This document shows positions 1 through 8,153 of a DNA stretch of 10,131 bases, in pieces. A model generated the notes under the pieces. It searched no databases and was not told the origin of the DNA. It was given only the letters and a program-made list of their open reading frames with translations. Made by a program: the position numbers and the translations under genes. How positions within the stretch are numbered: position 1 is the first letter of the stretch; every line of letters begins with the position of its first letter. The stretch is from Monosporascus cannonballus (Eukaryota > Ascomycota > Sordariomycetes > Xylariales), in contig QJNS01000573.1 in assembly GCA_004154925.1 (NCBI GenBank), positions 1-10,131 on the forward strand. The letters are read 5' to 3'.

Positions 1-118
1 GCCCCCCCCCCCAGCAAATATGTTCCGGGAATCTTGAACTCCAGGCGGATTTTATCAGGAAAATTGTGCTCTGGGTTAGGAGATACGGGGCAGAAATATA
101 ACTCCGAAAATTGATTAC

Positions 119-2687
119 TCTTATCGATTGAACCGATGGGATTGCTGTTTGGTTTCGGTTAGCCTGTTCCCGCCAGAGGACATTGAAAGAACATGTGGTT
201 ATTCAGGGATTACGCACATATCTGCAGAGGAGCAATCGTACTAGATGCTATGTTAGCAACCGCCTTAGCCACTCATTGCGAACATCTGCTATACCTTTGT
301 AAGATATCCTCGCAGGGACTCCCTGAATGCTGTTAGATCATGCCTAGTTATATATAAGATACCACACTTACCCAACGTTGGCACTACCCAGCACAAGCAG
401 CGAGCCGCCACCCGGTCTGCCGCGCGTCGTCGGAAGAATCTGGGCGAATTCGTACGCAGTCACCATTCGAGAACGCTAATTGAGAGAAAAGTTAGGGGAA
501 TCATCGACGCCATCCGAAGGGTGAGTCTGCAGCAAAGTTGAAGACCTACCGCTTGGATATTCTGCAGCGTTAGGTTTTCGGAAACTGAACCACCTTCGAC
601 TTTGAACTTAGGTTCGAAGTTGAGGGTGTTGACAATGAGGTTCCTCTGAGCTTCGTAGACCTGGTCGATATCAAGATTACAGTGATAGGCACCGATAGCG
701 GCAGCCAAGTCTTGGGCCCTCTGCCGTGTCTCTTTCGAGCTTTGTTTCGACATGCCCTGACGGCGTTAGCCATAACCCTTACTCGACATATTTGGCGGAG
801 TTATTTAGCATCGAAAGGGACTTACCATGTATACAGTATGAAAGATTTGGTTACACAACTCCTCAGGGGTGTCAGGGATCTTGCCATCGTTGTATTTAGC
901 AAGGCGCTTCACATCAGCGATAACCTGCTCGTTTCCGGCCTTGCAAGCTTCTATGACCATACGGCACATGGAGAACACGATGACTGCGGTCTGTTGGAGA
1001 GACATTTTCAGCTCGAGCTAGAAAAGAAAACACTGGTTGATATTCCATACCGCACAGGAGTCGATACCTGGCAAGGAAGTCAGCATCCGCACTGGTCAGA
1101 AACTGGGCCCAATACGTACCGCCAGATAGGGGGACCAAGTAACCAGCCACGCCGCATCTTCGAAGGTAATCCCACAGGTAAGCGCCCGTGCACATCGCAA
1201 TCTCTTCCTCTGCGGAATGGTAGCGAGGTTCTATTTCCGGAGACGGGAAGACCTGTAGGTTTCTATCACTCTCTTCGGAGCTCAGCGCATAGAGCGTCTC
1301 GATACGCTTGTAGGCTGGGGCCTGGACGGCCTGCAGGCCTCGCGAAGGGGCAAAACGATATGCCCTGATTTCTTCCAAGTCCACCGTTGCTGTTAGAACC
1401 TCGACATCTGTGAGACTGAATTGGGAGGCCTGAGCCAAGAGCTTTCCGTTGCAGACGATCATTGCACAGCCTGAAGCTCTGGTCAGCTACTTATAAGCAC
1501 CGCGTCCGGCTAGTGGCAAATACCATCATCTAAGAATATGTCAATATTTCCATATTTTCGCTTTGGACAATAAACTTACAGTAAAGTCTGTCGCCGTCAC
1601 AGCCCTTATATCATTATTAGCACGACATCCGTACTCAAGAGCTATAAAACCACGGCCCGGGCTTACTTACTTGCTGATTGGCGTAGATATAGACACCTCC
1701 ATTCTTTCTCGTCGCTAGCGACCAGTTAGTCATCTATCAACAGATAAATGCAGTATTTCTCCCAAGCACCTTCCATAATGAGTCGCATGCGAAGGCTCAA
1801 CTTGCGCAGGGTGAAATGAGATCCGCTGGAGTTAGTGATGACCTCAACGCCATTCAGGGACATGTGGTTGTGAGGAGGATCAGGGAGGAAGAGCTCCTCG
1901 CATGTCTCACATCCTATCGCAGTATCGGGCTATATATAAATAGAGCCAGTCAGCCCAGATACCGGAACAGGGGTATCACAACTTTAACCTAAGTGACGAT
2001 TCCACTAACGGTACTAATGACAGCGTCACCTATCGTCACCTTTATGGCTCCCTGCAGAACTTGTATCATGCGAGGCAGATAGTATTCCTCGCAATGCCGT
2101 GGCCTAAGCCAGGGTGTGAAGAATCGCTGTTCGCGGCTAGATTCGACCCGTTAGCCGTGGCAATCGCAACCACCACACCACTCACTAATTTCCGTCACCA
2201 GCGAGGTAAAGCTTGGGGCGGATCAGCAGGATCTTGCCATTGTAGCAAATCTATGTGCAGTTAGCACTTGAGCAGTATTGACGCTTTCCGAGTAGATAAT
2301 CAAGCCACTCACCACGCGGCAGTTGAACCGGTTGTTGCGGTGCAGCACCGGCATCCCGATATCAAGAAGAATGTCATAGCAGCCCTTGTTCTTGAGTATA
2401 GTCTCGAGGCATTGCCAGCAGTGGAGGTAGAGATCCTGCTCGAGCAGATGGTCGAGACAGCCATATCCGCAGATCTCAAGTTCGGGGCCGACACGAAGAC
2501 TGGCGCCGGCCTCCTTGGCCTTGATAATGCTCTCGACAATCCCTGCGGAGGCGTGGTTCAGTGGCTGTCCCTGGGTAAAGCGGGATGTCTTGGCGCAAAC
2601 GGATCGAGACTCACGCTTAGTATTGCCCTCAAAATCGAGAGCCCATTGGTTCAAGTTGCAGGTTGCGACGGTGATTAGATGCCCCAT
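119..2687 (-). CDS. QNS1: Glutamine-dependent NAD+ synthetase, 16 exons visible, 3' end beyond left edge
   Basis: Makes NAD+ from deamido-NAD+, ATP and glutamine, the last step of the de novo and Preiss-Handler routes. An N-terminal nitrilase-type glutaminase feeds ammonia to a C-terminal PP-loop synthetase. Hand-spliced exons: 2687-2615, 2542-2313, 2250-2186, 2136-2010, 1929-1770, 1714-1671, 1604-1580, 1529-1524, 1470-1120, 1067-1051, 990-826, 756-550, 475-372, 322-295, 240-218, 144-119 (1651 nt, 550 residues). The start has A at -3 and gives [19 protein letters not shown]. Glutaminase triad: Glu45 (GPELE), Lys114 (IRPK), Cys175 (CETCEEL), the positions I recall for eukaryotic enzymes. [15 protein letters not shown] (233-247), SGGIDS (359-364) and [16 protein letters not shown] (535-550) are conserved. 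All 15 introns are GT-AG, 49-80 nt, with a CTRAY-like branch motif. A sixteenth donor (GTAATC) lies at 118. About 150 C-terminal residues should lie outside. Apparent frameshifts in unspliced reading are introns, so I call it intact. Confidence 0.95.
1051..1067 (-). other. QNS1: 17-nt exon (exon 10) carrying the core of the ATP motif
   Basis: Exon 9 ends after SG plus the first base of the next Gly. This 17-nt exon completes Gly361 and encodes IDSCA, and exon 11 continues with TAVIVF. The flanking introns are 1119-1068 (GTACGT to GCCAG, branch GCTGAC) and 1050-991 (GTATGG to AACAG). Skipping this exon would shift the frame and remove the conserved Asp and Ser of the PP-loop motif SGGIDS, so synthetase activity depends on its inclusion. 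Confidence 0.88.
1524..1529 (-). other. QNS1: 6-nt microexon (exon 8) of the NAD synthetase gene
   Basis: The bases ATGATG lie between a 50-nt intron (1579-1530, GTAAGT to TTCTTAG) and a 53-nt intron (1523-1471, GTATTT to TTCAG). They complete Tyr242, supply Asp243 and begin Gly244, giving the conserved string RLYYDGCAM. Joining exons 7 and 9 directly stays in frame but loses Tyr-Asp and turns Gly into Cys. The inference rests on exact recovery of the family motif; transcripts would settle it. Confidence 0.85.
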
Positions 2688-3355
2688 TTTGGTATAGAAA
2701 GAGTAGGGCAGAAAGGGGTGACGGAGTTCCGTAGACACGGAAGGGGTGAATTATATGTCTGACGCCGACCTTAGTGTTAGGTCAATAAAGCGGCCAGCCA
2801 CAAGTTCTGCAGGTCCATATTCGGTCGAGGCTCGGAGATCTAATGTAGAATGCGCAGTTTGCATAATGCGGATTATGCTACTAGGGTGGTTAGTTGCAGG
2901 ACCGCATATACCAGTAAATTACCCCATACTTCGGGTGTGGCTTGATATACATACCTAGCCTAGTATTTATGATATTAATGACTTCTCCCTGTGGCTTCGT
3001 TTGACGTGGCTTGATTGAAAGTTGAGGCGGTGCGGTCGCATTTTCGACCTCCCTCACGGTGCCATCATCCACTTGGCGAAGTAACCTCCCTAGCCCGAGG
3101 GGTATAACATCGTCAGGCAGAAGGATAACGGGCGTACAAGAGCAAAGCAGTCCCTGGTTTAATCGCGTTCTCCTCTTATCCCTGTCCTTGCTCTGCTCCA
3201 TTCTAAAACACTTCACCTCCATTCCGCTAGGGCTTGGGTAAAGCTTGCTTACCTACTACCTATTTACCTAACAAACGCCCCCGGGTGCCAATTGACCAGA
3301 AAGGACTTCCAGGCATTTCCCGCTCGCTTGGTCTGTCTGTACCTGTTGGTATCTT

Positions 3356-3372
3356 ATAAGCCGGCTTATCGG
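3356..3372. promoter_or_regulatory. 14-bp perfect palindrome overlapping an everted CCG-N6-CGG and a GATA word
   Basis: ATAAGCCGGCTTAT (3356-3369) equals its own reverse complement. It overlaps CCGGCTTATCGG (3361-3372), two CGG triplets in everted orientation six bases apart, the kind of half-site arrangement used by fungal Zn2Cys6 regulators. CTTATC (3365-3370) reads as GATAAG on the other strand, a GATA-factor core. It lies 669 bp from the QNS1 start and about 790 bp from the VPS74 start. Function is inference. Confidence 0.35.
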
Positions 3373-3525
3373 ATCGCATCTGGCTGTCCTTCCCCGTTTA
3401 TCAGCCCATTATTCCCTTCTCCCTCTTATGCGAATTTTGAATTTTGAATAATATCTCCGGGTGTCCGTTCCATCAGAGAGAGGCATTGGCCATTTAATTG
3501 TCTTCCCATCTGCCCCAGAGACTTC

Positions 3526-3561
3526 CTACTGAGGCTACTGAGGCTACTGAAGCCGCTGAAG
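3526..3561 (+). repeat. Four-unit 9-bp tandem repeat
   Basis: CTACTGAGG occurs twice in a row, followed by CTACTGAAG and CCGCTGAAG. The last two units differ by one and three bases from the first. It lies in non-coding DNA upstream of VPS74; no role is evident. Confidence 0.85.
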
Positions 3562-3690
3562 CCTTACCTAACAGGCCTCGACTCCACCTGGAAAAAAGTC
3601 CTTGAACTCAACGGGAGGTTGTTTAAGAGTGGAAATAGGGAGGAGGGGAGCGCGCTGGTAAGTAGCGAAGCACACACATACCCACCTAGT

Positions 3691-3730
3691 ACATGCATAC
3701 AGACGTACGTACATACATACCTACATACAG
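3691..3730. repeat. GTAC/CATA tetranucleotide tract upstream of VPS74
   Basis: ACATGCATAC is followed by GACGTACGTACATACATACC and a further CTACATACAG. It is a short imperfect microsatellite. The same ACATGCATAC with a following GTACGTACGTAC recurs at 9538-9566. Confidence 0.7.
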
Positions 3731-4160
3731 GTTAGAAGCGCCAACAACCAGAAAAATCGTAATGAGAATTTCCTATTTATAATGGAATATCTAACTTGGC
3801 ATACACATTAAATATTTCAGACTAGGATCCAAACCAACGAACCGAACACCAGTTGGAGGAATACTTACCTTGGACATCGTGTAGCCCTGGTGTCAGCATA
3901 TCAGCAGCACAAGATCCTTGTGCTCCTGTGAACCTAAAGGATTTACGAAGTACATTGCCAAGTAACCCCCAAAACTTTCAATTCCTCTCCCGCGACATTG
4001 ACTTGACAACTCGTCCGTCTGTCTTCCCCCTTCAACCACCCCCAACATTACCATTACGACGGACACGTCTACTACAGCTGCCGGTATTTTACCCGTCTAG
4101 CTCTGGATCCCCCCGGCTGTCGCAGCAGACGGGACCGATCGAAACATCACCGACCACACC

Positions 4161-5459
4161 ATGTCGTCGGGGTTGACGAGGCGTCGCGGAGCCGGAGGTG
4201 GAGGCGGCGCAGCGAACGATGGCGAGAGCAGTAACGGTGTCAGTCGCGCCAATTCTTCACAGAACGTTCGCGACAGCGGTCCGGAAACGAGCTACGAGAA
4301 TAGCGAAAACGGTCACAAGATAGCCTACGACCCTCGCGACATAAGCGAAAGCGCCGAGAGGAGCAAGCAGCCCAAGCTCACTTTGATGGAGGAGGTCATA
4401 CTGTTGGGTTTAAAGGATAAACAGGTACTGCAGTCGACCCAACTTATGGACACAAGCCATTGCATCTCTTGCACTCGGTTGCCGCAATCGAATTCCCCCG
4501 CTTCGTGACTCCCTACCCACACAACGGCGACGTGTCCGCACCATAGCACCGTACTGACGAGGGCGGTAACAGGGCTACCTCTCCTTCTGGAACGACAACA
4601 TCAGCTATGCCTTGCGAGGCTGCATCGTCCTAGAATTAGCATTCCGTGGCCGCATCAGCATGCAGAAGGACGCCTCCAGACGGCGGTTCCCCCTAGCCGA
4701 TCGGACAATCGAAGTCATCGACGACACGCTTACCGGCGAGGTTCTGCTAGACGAGGCGTTGAAGATGATGAAGCAGAGCGAGAAGATGAGCGTAGCCTCC
4801 TGGATCGATCTGATGAGCGGTATGGAGACACACCCCAGCCCTTGACAAATACACATAGACACAAACACCCGAGACGGCAGGTTGCCTAGGAAACAAGCAA
4901 GCAAGCAAGCAAGCAAGCATCCAGCTGACTCTTCTCCTCTCTTCCCCAAAAACAGGCGAGACCTGGAACCTGATGAAGATCGGGTACCAGCTGAAGCAGG
5001 TGCGGGAGCGGCTGTGCAAGGGCCTGGTGGACAAGGGCATCCTGCGGACGGAGAAGCGCAACTTCCTTCTGTTCGACATGGCGACGCACCCGGTGGCGGA
5101 CGGCGGCGCCAAGGAGGAGATCCGGCGGCGCGTTAGGAACGTCCTGACCCAGCGCACCGTCGTGCTGCCCGGCTCGCAGTGGCTGCCCGAGAACCTCGAG
5201 TTCCGCTACATCCGCACCATCTCCATGATCTGCGCCGCCTACGCCGCCAACGTCCTCGAGAACGCCCTCAGCACTCTCGGCCACGAGGCCCGAGAGCGCG
5301 CCTTCACCCAGACCGACGAGCTTCTCGCCGAGTACTCCCAGTGGCCGTTCGGCAGGAAGGTCGGCTCCACAGGCGTCGGTGCGAACCTGCCGCAGGTCAT
5401 ATCGGAGGTAAGCTTCTCCTGTCCCATTATATACTCACCGCCTTTTCTTTTTGTATATT

Positions 5460-5490
<31 letters not shown>

Positions 5491-5639
5491 ATATACATAC
5501 GCTGTGTCTCGGCGGGCATGGATTGCATATTTAACTAACGTCGTCACAGGAGGTCAATGGGGCCAAGGACAAGGAACTACAGCTCGAGGTCGTCGCCGCC
5601 TGTCTGAGCGTCTTCACTCGTCTGGACTCGCTCCTCTAA
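4161..5639 (+). CDS. VPS74: Vps74/GOLPH3 family Golgi PI4P-binding protein
   Basis: Peripheral Golgi protein that binds PI4P and coatomer and keeps glycosyltransferases in the Golgi by loading them into COPI vesicles. Exons 4161-4424, 4573-4819, 4956-5407 and 5550-5639 join into 1053 nt, 350 aa plus stop; yeast Vps74 is about 345 aa. Introns are 148, 136 and 142 nt, all GT-AG with CTGAC or CTAAC branch sites. The N-terminus is basic and low in complexity: Arg7-Arg9 resemble the arginine cluster used for coatomer binding, followed by a Gly run and an acidic/polar stretch to about residue 70. The GPP34 fold starts near [20 protein letters not shown]. Trp94, Arg103, Lys184 and Arg187 match the yeast PI4P-pocket residues Trp88, Arg97, Lys178 and Arg181 with a constant offset of six. 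[20 protein letters not shown] is the conserved hairpin used in self-association. The protein ends TRLDSLL. Exon 3 has very GC-rich wobble positions. Nothing is broken. Confidence 0.97.
4895..4918 (+). repeat. (AAGC)6 microsatellite in VPS74 intron 2
   Basis: Six perfect AAGC units lie in the middle of the 136-nt intron 4820-4955, just before the branch-like CAGCTGACT. Length changes here would alter intron size but not the protein. A GCTT-rich tract at 9696-9724 is the same motif in the other orientation. Confidence 0.95.
5455..5499. repeat. AT dinucleotide tract in VPS74 intron 3
   Basis: About 45 bp of nearly pure alternating A and T, broken by TTT near 5458 and 5476, occupies about a third of intron 3 (5408-5549). 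It is self-complementary. Splice signals (GTAAGC at 5408, CTAAC at about 5534, CACAG at 5549) lie outside it. Confidence 0.95.
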
Positions 5640-6518
5640 GCCTTCGCACGCCACCCATTTTCATACCTAATACGACAACAAGATTCATCCCATTCAAACT
5701 TTCCGCGTTCGCGGCATCCGAAAACTCGCCCGCCGCCTAACTTACGTCCGAACACCGACACATTTACCGCCGCGTAAGGGTGCTTTTGGATTCTGAAAGG
5801 GTGGATTATGCAGGAACGGAGAGGGGAGGGGAGGGGAGGGGAGGGGAGGAGAGGAGACGACACCAGAAACCAACCCACTAGCCGCCCACACACTACACCA
5901 ACACATATCTTGAGGATGGCGGACGAAAGAGAGTTTGGCATTGACGACGAATTGAGGAGACGCTCTCGGGGTGGCCTGTGCCTGTTTTGCTTTGATGAGG
6001 TAGTTGGCGGTTCGAGCAAAAGGAGTGCGAGACTGGAAGGGCTATAAAAAGGGTCGATGTGTCGTCCGTAGCGCCGGAGCAGGACGGGACCGAACACAGC
6101 GCGGAGCGGCACGGCACGACACAACACGGCAGTCAGGGTCGGGGCGGGGCAAAGGTTTTTATGTCGTGTCATTTCTTGGCCATGTTATTATAGTCCACAA
6201 TCATGCATTTCTTCTTTTGCTTCTTTCCCCTTCATCTTCTATTCCTGTCCCCGTGGGTCCAGCGATTCGGTCGGGGATTGTTAGCGCTTGGCTTGGGTGC
6301 ATTTCACGTGGGGGTGGATTTCCGGGGACTGTGCTACTAGGCCCCGTGTCTGCTCCTAACAAGAAGTGGTTGTGCGACTCGGTTGATCGTCTCCCACCGC
6401 AGATACAAACAATACCTCTCTCCCCTCAGCCTTATCGATCCTACATCATACCAAGCCAAACAAACCCGGTGGAAGAGCGGGTGCACCAACCGCCCCCTTC
6501 AACATCACGAACCTCACC
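5640..6518. other. Convergent 3' intergenic region
   Basis: These 879 bp lie between the stop codons of VPS74 (plus) and the RPAP1-like gene (minus), so they should hold both 3' UTRs and polyadenylation sites. I cannot place a firm polyadenylation signal. The main structured element is the G-rich repeat near 5818. No coding sequence recognisable as a protein family is present. Confidence 0.6.
5818..5859 (+). repeat. (GGGGA)5 tract, potential G-quadruplex
   Basis: Five GGGG runs (5823-5826, 5828-5831, 5833-5836, 5838-5841, 5843-5846) are separated by single A residues and flanked by GGA/GAG units. This satisfies the usual G-quadruplex rule with single-base loops. It sits about 180 nt after the VPS74 stop on the sense strand, so it could be in the VPS74 3' UTR or just past its poly(A) site. 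Confidence 0.85.
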
Positions 6519-7934
6519 TTACTTCCCCCTCCGCACCCTCTCCCCCCACCCGCCCTTCTCGAACAGCCAAACAGCCTCAATAGCGAAAGCCCGCGCACTG
6601 CGATGGCCCCTCCCCTCCTCGATGCTCGCCTCGTCGTACAGGCTGCGCAGCACGGCGCCCTCCCCGCACAGCGCCCACACGGCGTCGGCGACGGAGCCGG
6701 CCCCCGGCGCCCCGAACTCGCCGCGGCCCAGCCGGTACAGCACGCGGCCGAGCGTCTGGTACGCGACGCAGCGCTGGCCCGGGACGGCGCTGCGCGCGAG
6801 CCGCGACAGCTCCGGCACCGTGTACCCGGCGGCCTCGGGCGCCTCGCCGTGGTGGTGCAGGCCCTTGGTGGCGGGGACGGCGCGCGAGACGCGCGGCGGC
6901 AGCAGCGCGCCCCGGAAGTCGAAGCGCAGCTGCGACGCCGGGATCGAGGCCTGCGACGGGTGGTACGGCGAGTCTAGGTCCGCGGCGCTGTTGGGCGTCG
7001 GGATCGGCGCCATCCAGGCAAGCTTGGAGGGGTCGGCCGGCAGCGACGGGAAGTACTTCCTGTGCAGCTCCTCGAGGAAGTTCGGGTCGTGCGGGTCGAT
7101 GTCGGAGGGCTGCGGCGGCTGCGGCCAGTGCGGGCGCGTGATGGTCGGGTCTGTGTTGTGTAGGATGTGCTCCGTGGGCGGGACGGGGGGTGCAGCGTCG
7201 TCGATGTTTGGGGAGGGGTTGGTGGGCGTGGAGTTTGGCTTCTGGTGTGGCGGCTGTTGTTCGTTCGCTGAGATCGGCTCCGGGGTTTCGGGGGCTGCGA
7301 AGTGAACCCGTTTGGATGGAGTTCTCGCTGTGGGTTCGGGTACTTCCTGTTCGTCTTGGCCTTCGTCTTCGTCTTCTACTGTAGCCTTTAGATTCCGTGA
7401 GCTCGTAGTATTATTAGGCCTTAATGTGTCATCTGTCGTTATCTCGGGGGCGTCTTGCTTTTCTTGTGGTGTTGTGGAATCTGTCTGTGACATCTGCTCG
7501 GGCGAATCGAAAGGCGACGGCCCTTTGCCCTCGTCAAGGTTTGCACGCTTCAGCAGCCGTTCTAGTGTCGACGGGTCTAAGCTGCCAAACAGCTCCTGTC
7601 GCGCCGCCTCGATCTCTTCTGGGGACATGGAAGCGAGGCGCTCGCTGTTCTCGCGATCTATCCTGCGCCGTTCCTTCTCCTGGACGTTCTCGTCCGGCGC
7701 ATATGGAGCTGGCGGTCGCGCGCCATTGTTTTCTCTCGATGGGTTGCCGGGAGGTTGTGGTTTTGGTTGCCGTGGTTCCAGTCCCTGTCGCTTCTGTTTG
7801 AAGGCGGATATCTTTGTGCGCTTCTTGTGCTCGGGGAACCCGGAGCCGGAGGGTTTGACGTGCGGGAAGCTGGGAGCCTTGGGTTCGGTCGCTTCCTTCT
7901 CTTTGACATCGCTGATTAAGAGCGTAGAATCCAT
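6519..7934 (-). CDS. RPAP1/Rba50-like RNA polymerase II assembly factor
   Basis: Family members (human RPAP1, yeast Rba50) bind RNA polymerase II and are needed for its assembly and nuclear delivery. This is one uninterrupted 471-residue frame. The ATG sits in GCCATGG, a strong context, and is chosen over no clear upstream alternative. Residues about 88-135 form the N-terminal RPAP1 domain (ENSERLASMSPEEIEAARQE, then LDPSTLERLLKRA). Residues about 140-280 are low complexity and rich in Pro, Thr, Glu and Asp, probably disordered. Residues about 336-405 hold the C-terminal RPAP1 domain (LRFDFRGALLPPRVSRAVPA, with CVAYQTLGRVLYRLG after it). The tail to 471 matches my memory of fungal homologues. 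It is far shorter than animal RPAP1 (near 1400 aa) and close to yeast Rba50. The C-terminal half (about 6600-7010) has almost only G or C at wobble positions. The symbol is left blank because fungal naming varies. Confidence 0.92.
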   Translation of the reverse strand: MDSTLLISDVKEKEATEPKAPSFPHVKPSGSGFPEHKKRTKISAFKQKRQGLEPRQPKPQPPGNPSRENNGARPPAPYAPDENVQEKERRRIDRENSERLASMSPEEIEAARQELFGSLDPSTLERLLKRANLDEGKGPSPFDSPEQMSQTDSTTPQEKQDAPEITTDDTLRPNNTTSSRNLKATVEDEDEGQDEQEVPEPTARTPSKRVHFAAPETPEPISANEQQPPHQKPNSTPTNPSPNIDDAAPPVPPTEHILHNTDPTITRPHWPQPPQPSDIDPHDPNFLEELHRKYFPSLPADPSKLAWMAPIPTPNSAADLDSPYHPSQASIPASQLRFDFRGALLPPRVSRAVPATKGLHHHGEAPEAAGYTVPELSRLARSAVPGQRCVAYQTLGRVLYRLGRGEFGAPGAGSVADAVWALCGEGAVLRSLYDEASIEEGRGHRSARAFAIEAVWLFEKGGWGERVRRGK

Positions 7935-8143
7935 GGCGAAGAAATTGAATTCTCGCCCGATACTCTTTAGGTAATCGAGAGCGGCCTCGTTCGTGGAAAC
8001 CAGGAGCCGACAGAGCTTTCGTGAGGTGCCTTGCGGTTATTGTAGTCGGTTTCAACCACCAAATGCATCTGACGCTTGACATATGATCCGTGCCAAGAAC
8101 CCACCAACCGTGTTTGACGCATAGACCAAGTTCCCAAATCGCG

Positions 8144-8153
8144 CCCCCCCCCC
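8144..8153 (+). repeat. C10 homopolymer
   Basis: Ten C in a row, about 210 bp upstream of the RPAP1 ATG (G-run on its sense strand). Similar C runs occupy both window ends (2-12, eleven C; 10126-10131, six C). Confidence 0.9.

Larger units (their letters stand above)
2688..4160. other. Divergent intergenic and promoter region between NAD synthetase and VPS74
   Basis: These 1473 bp separate two divergent starts and hold no gene I can support. On the QNS1 side the minus strand just before the ATG is pyrimidine-rich, and a weak TATA-like ATATAA lies at 2756-2751. On the VPS74 side 3851-4160 is CT-rich, and TATTTATAA lies at 3774-3782, about 380 bp before the ATG. CCAAT words occur at 3288-3292 (plus) and 3489-3485 (minus). 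None of these is proven to act. A palindrome and repeats are listed separately. Confidence 0.6.

Noticed and set aside
682..1368. 228-codon plus-strand frame
   Set aside because: It is antisense to well-supported QNS1 exons and has no recognisable domain.
460..2738. NAD synthetase locus as a frameshifted pseudogene with a destroyed ATP motif
   Set aside because: Each apparent break is a GT-AG intron with a branch motif. Spliced, the frame stays open for 550 codons with all recognised catalytic residues in place.
3853..4176. 107-codon frame overlapping the VPS74 start, as an upstream ORF
   Set aside because: The transcription start is unknown and the translation is Pro/Ser/Leu-rich low complexity. 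It would matter only if the VPS74 transcript begins before 3853.
6043..6050. TATAAAAA as a plus-strand TATA box
   Set aside because: No plus-strand gene follows; the downstream sequence is the 3' end of the minus-strand RPAP1-like gene.
6004..7974. Long plus-strand open frames (433 and 220 codons, same frame, one stop between them)
   Set aside because: They lie mostly antisense to the RPAP1-like gene. Its GC-rich wobble bases deplete stops on the opposite strand. The translation is Ser/Arg/Gly-rich and matches no family I know.
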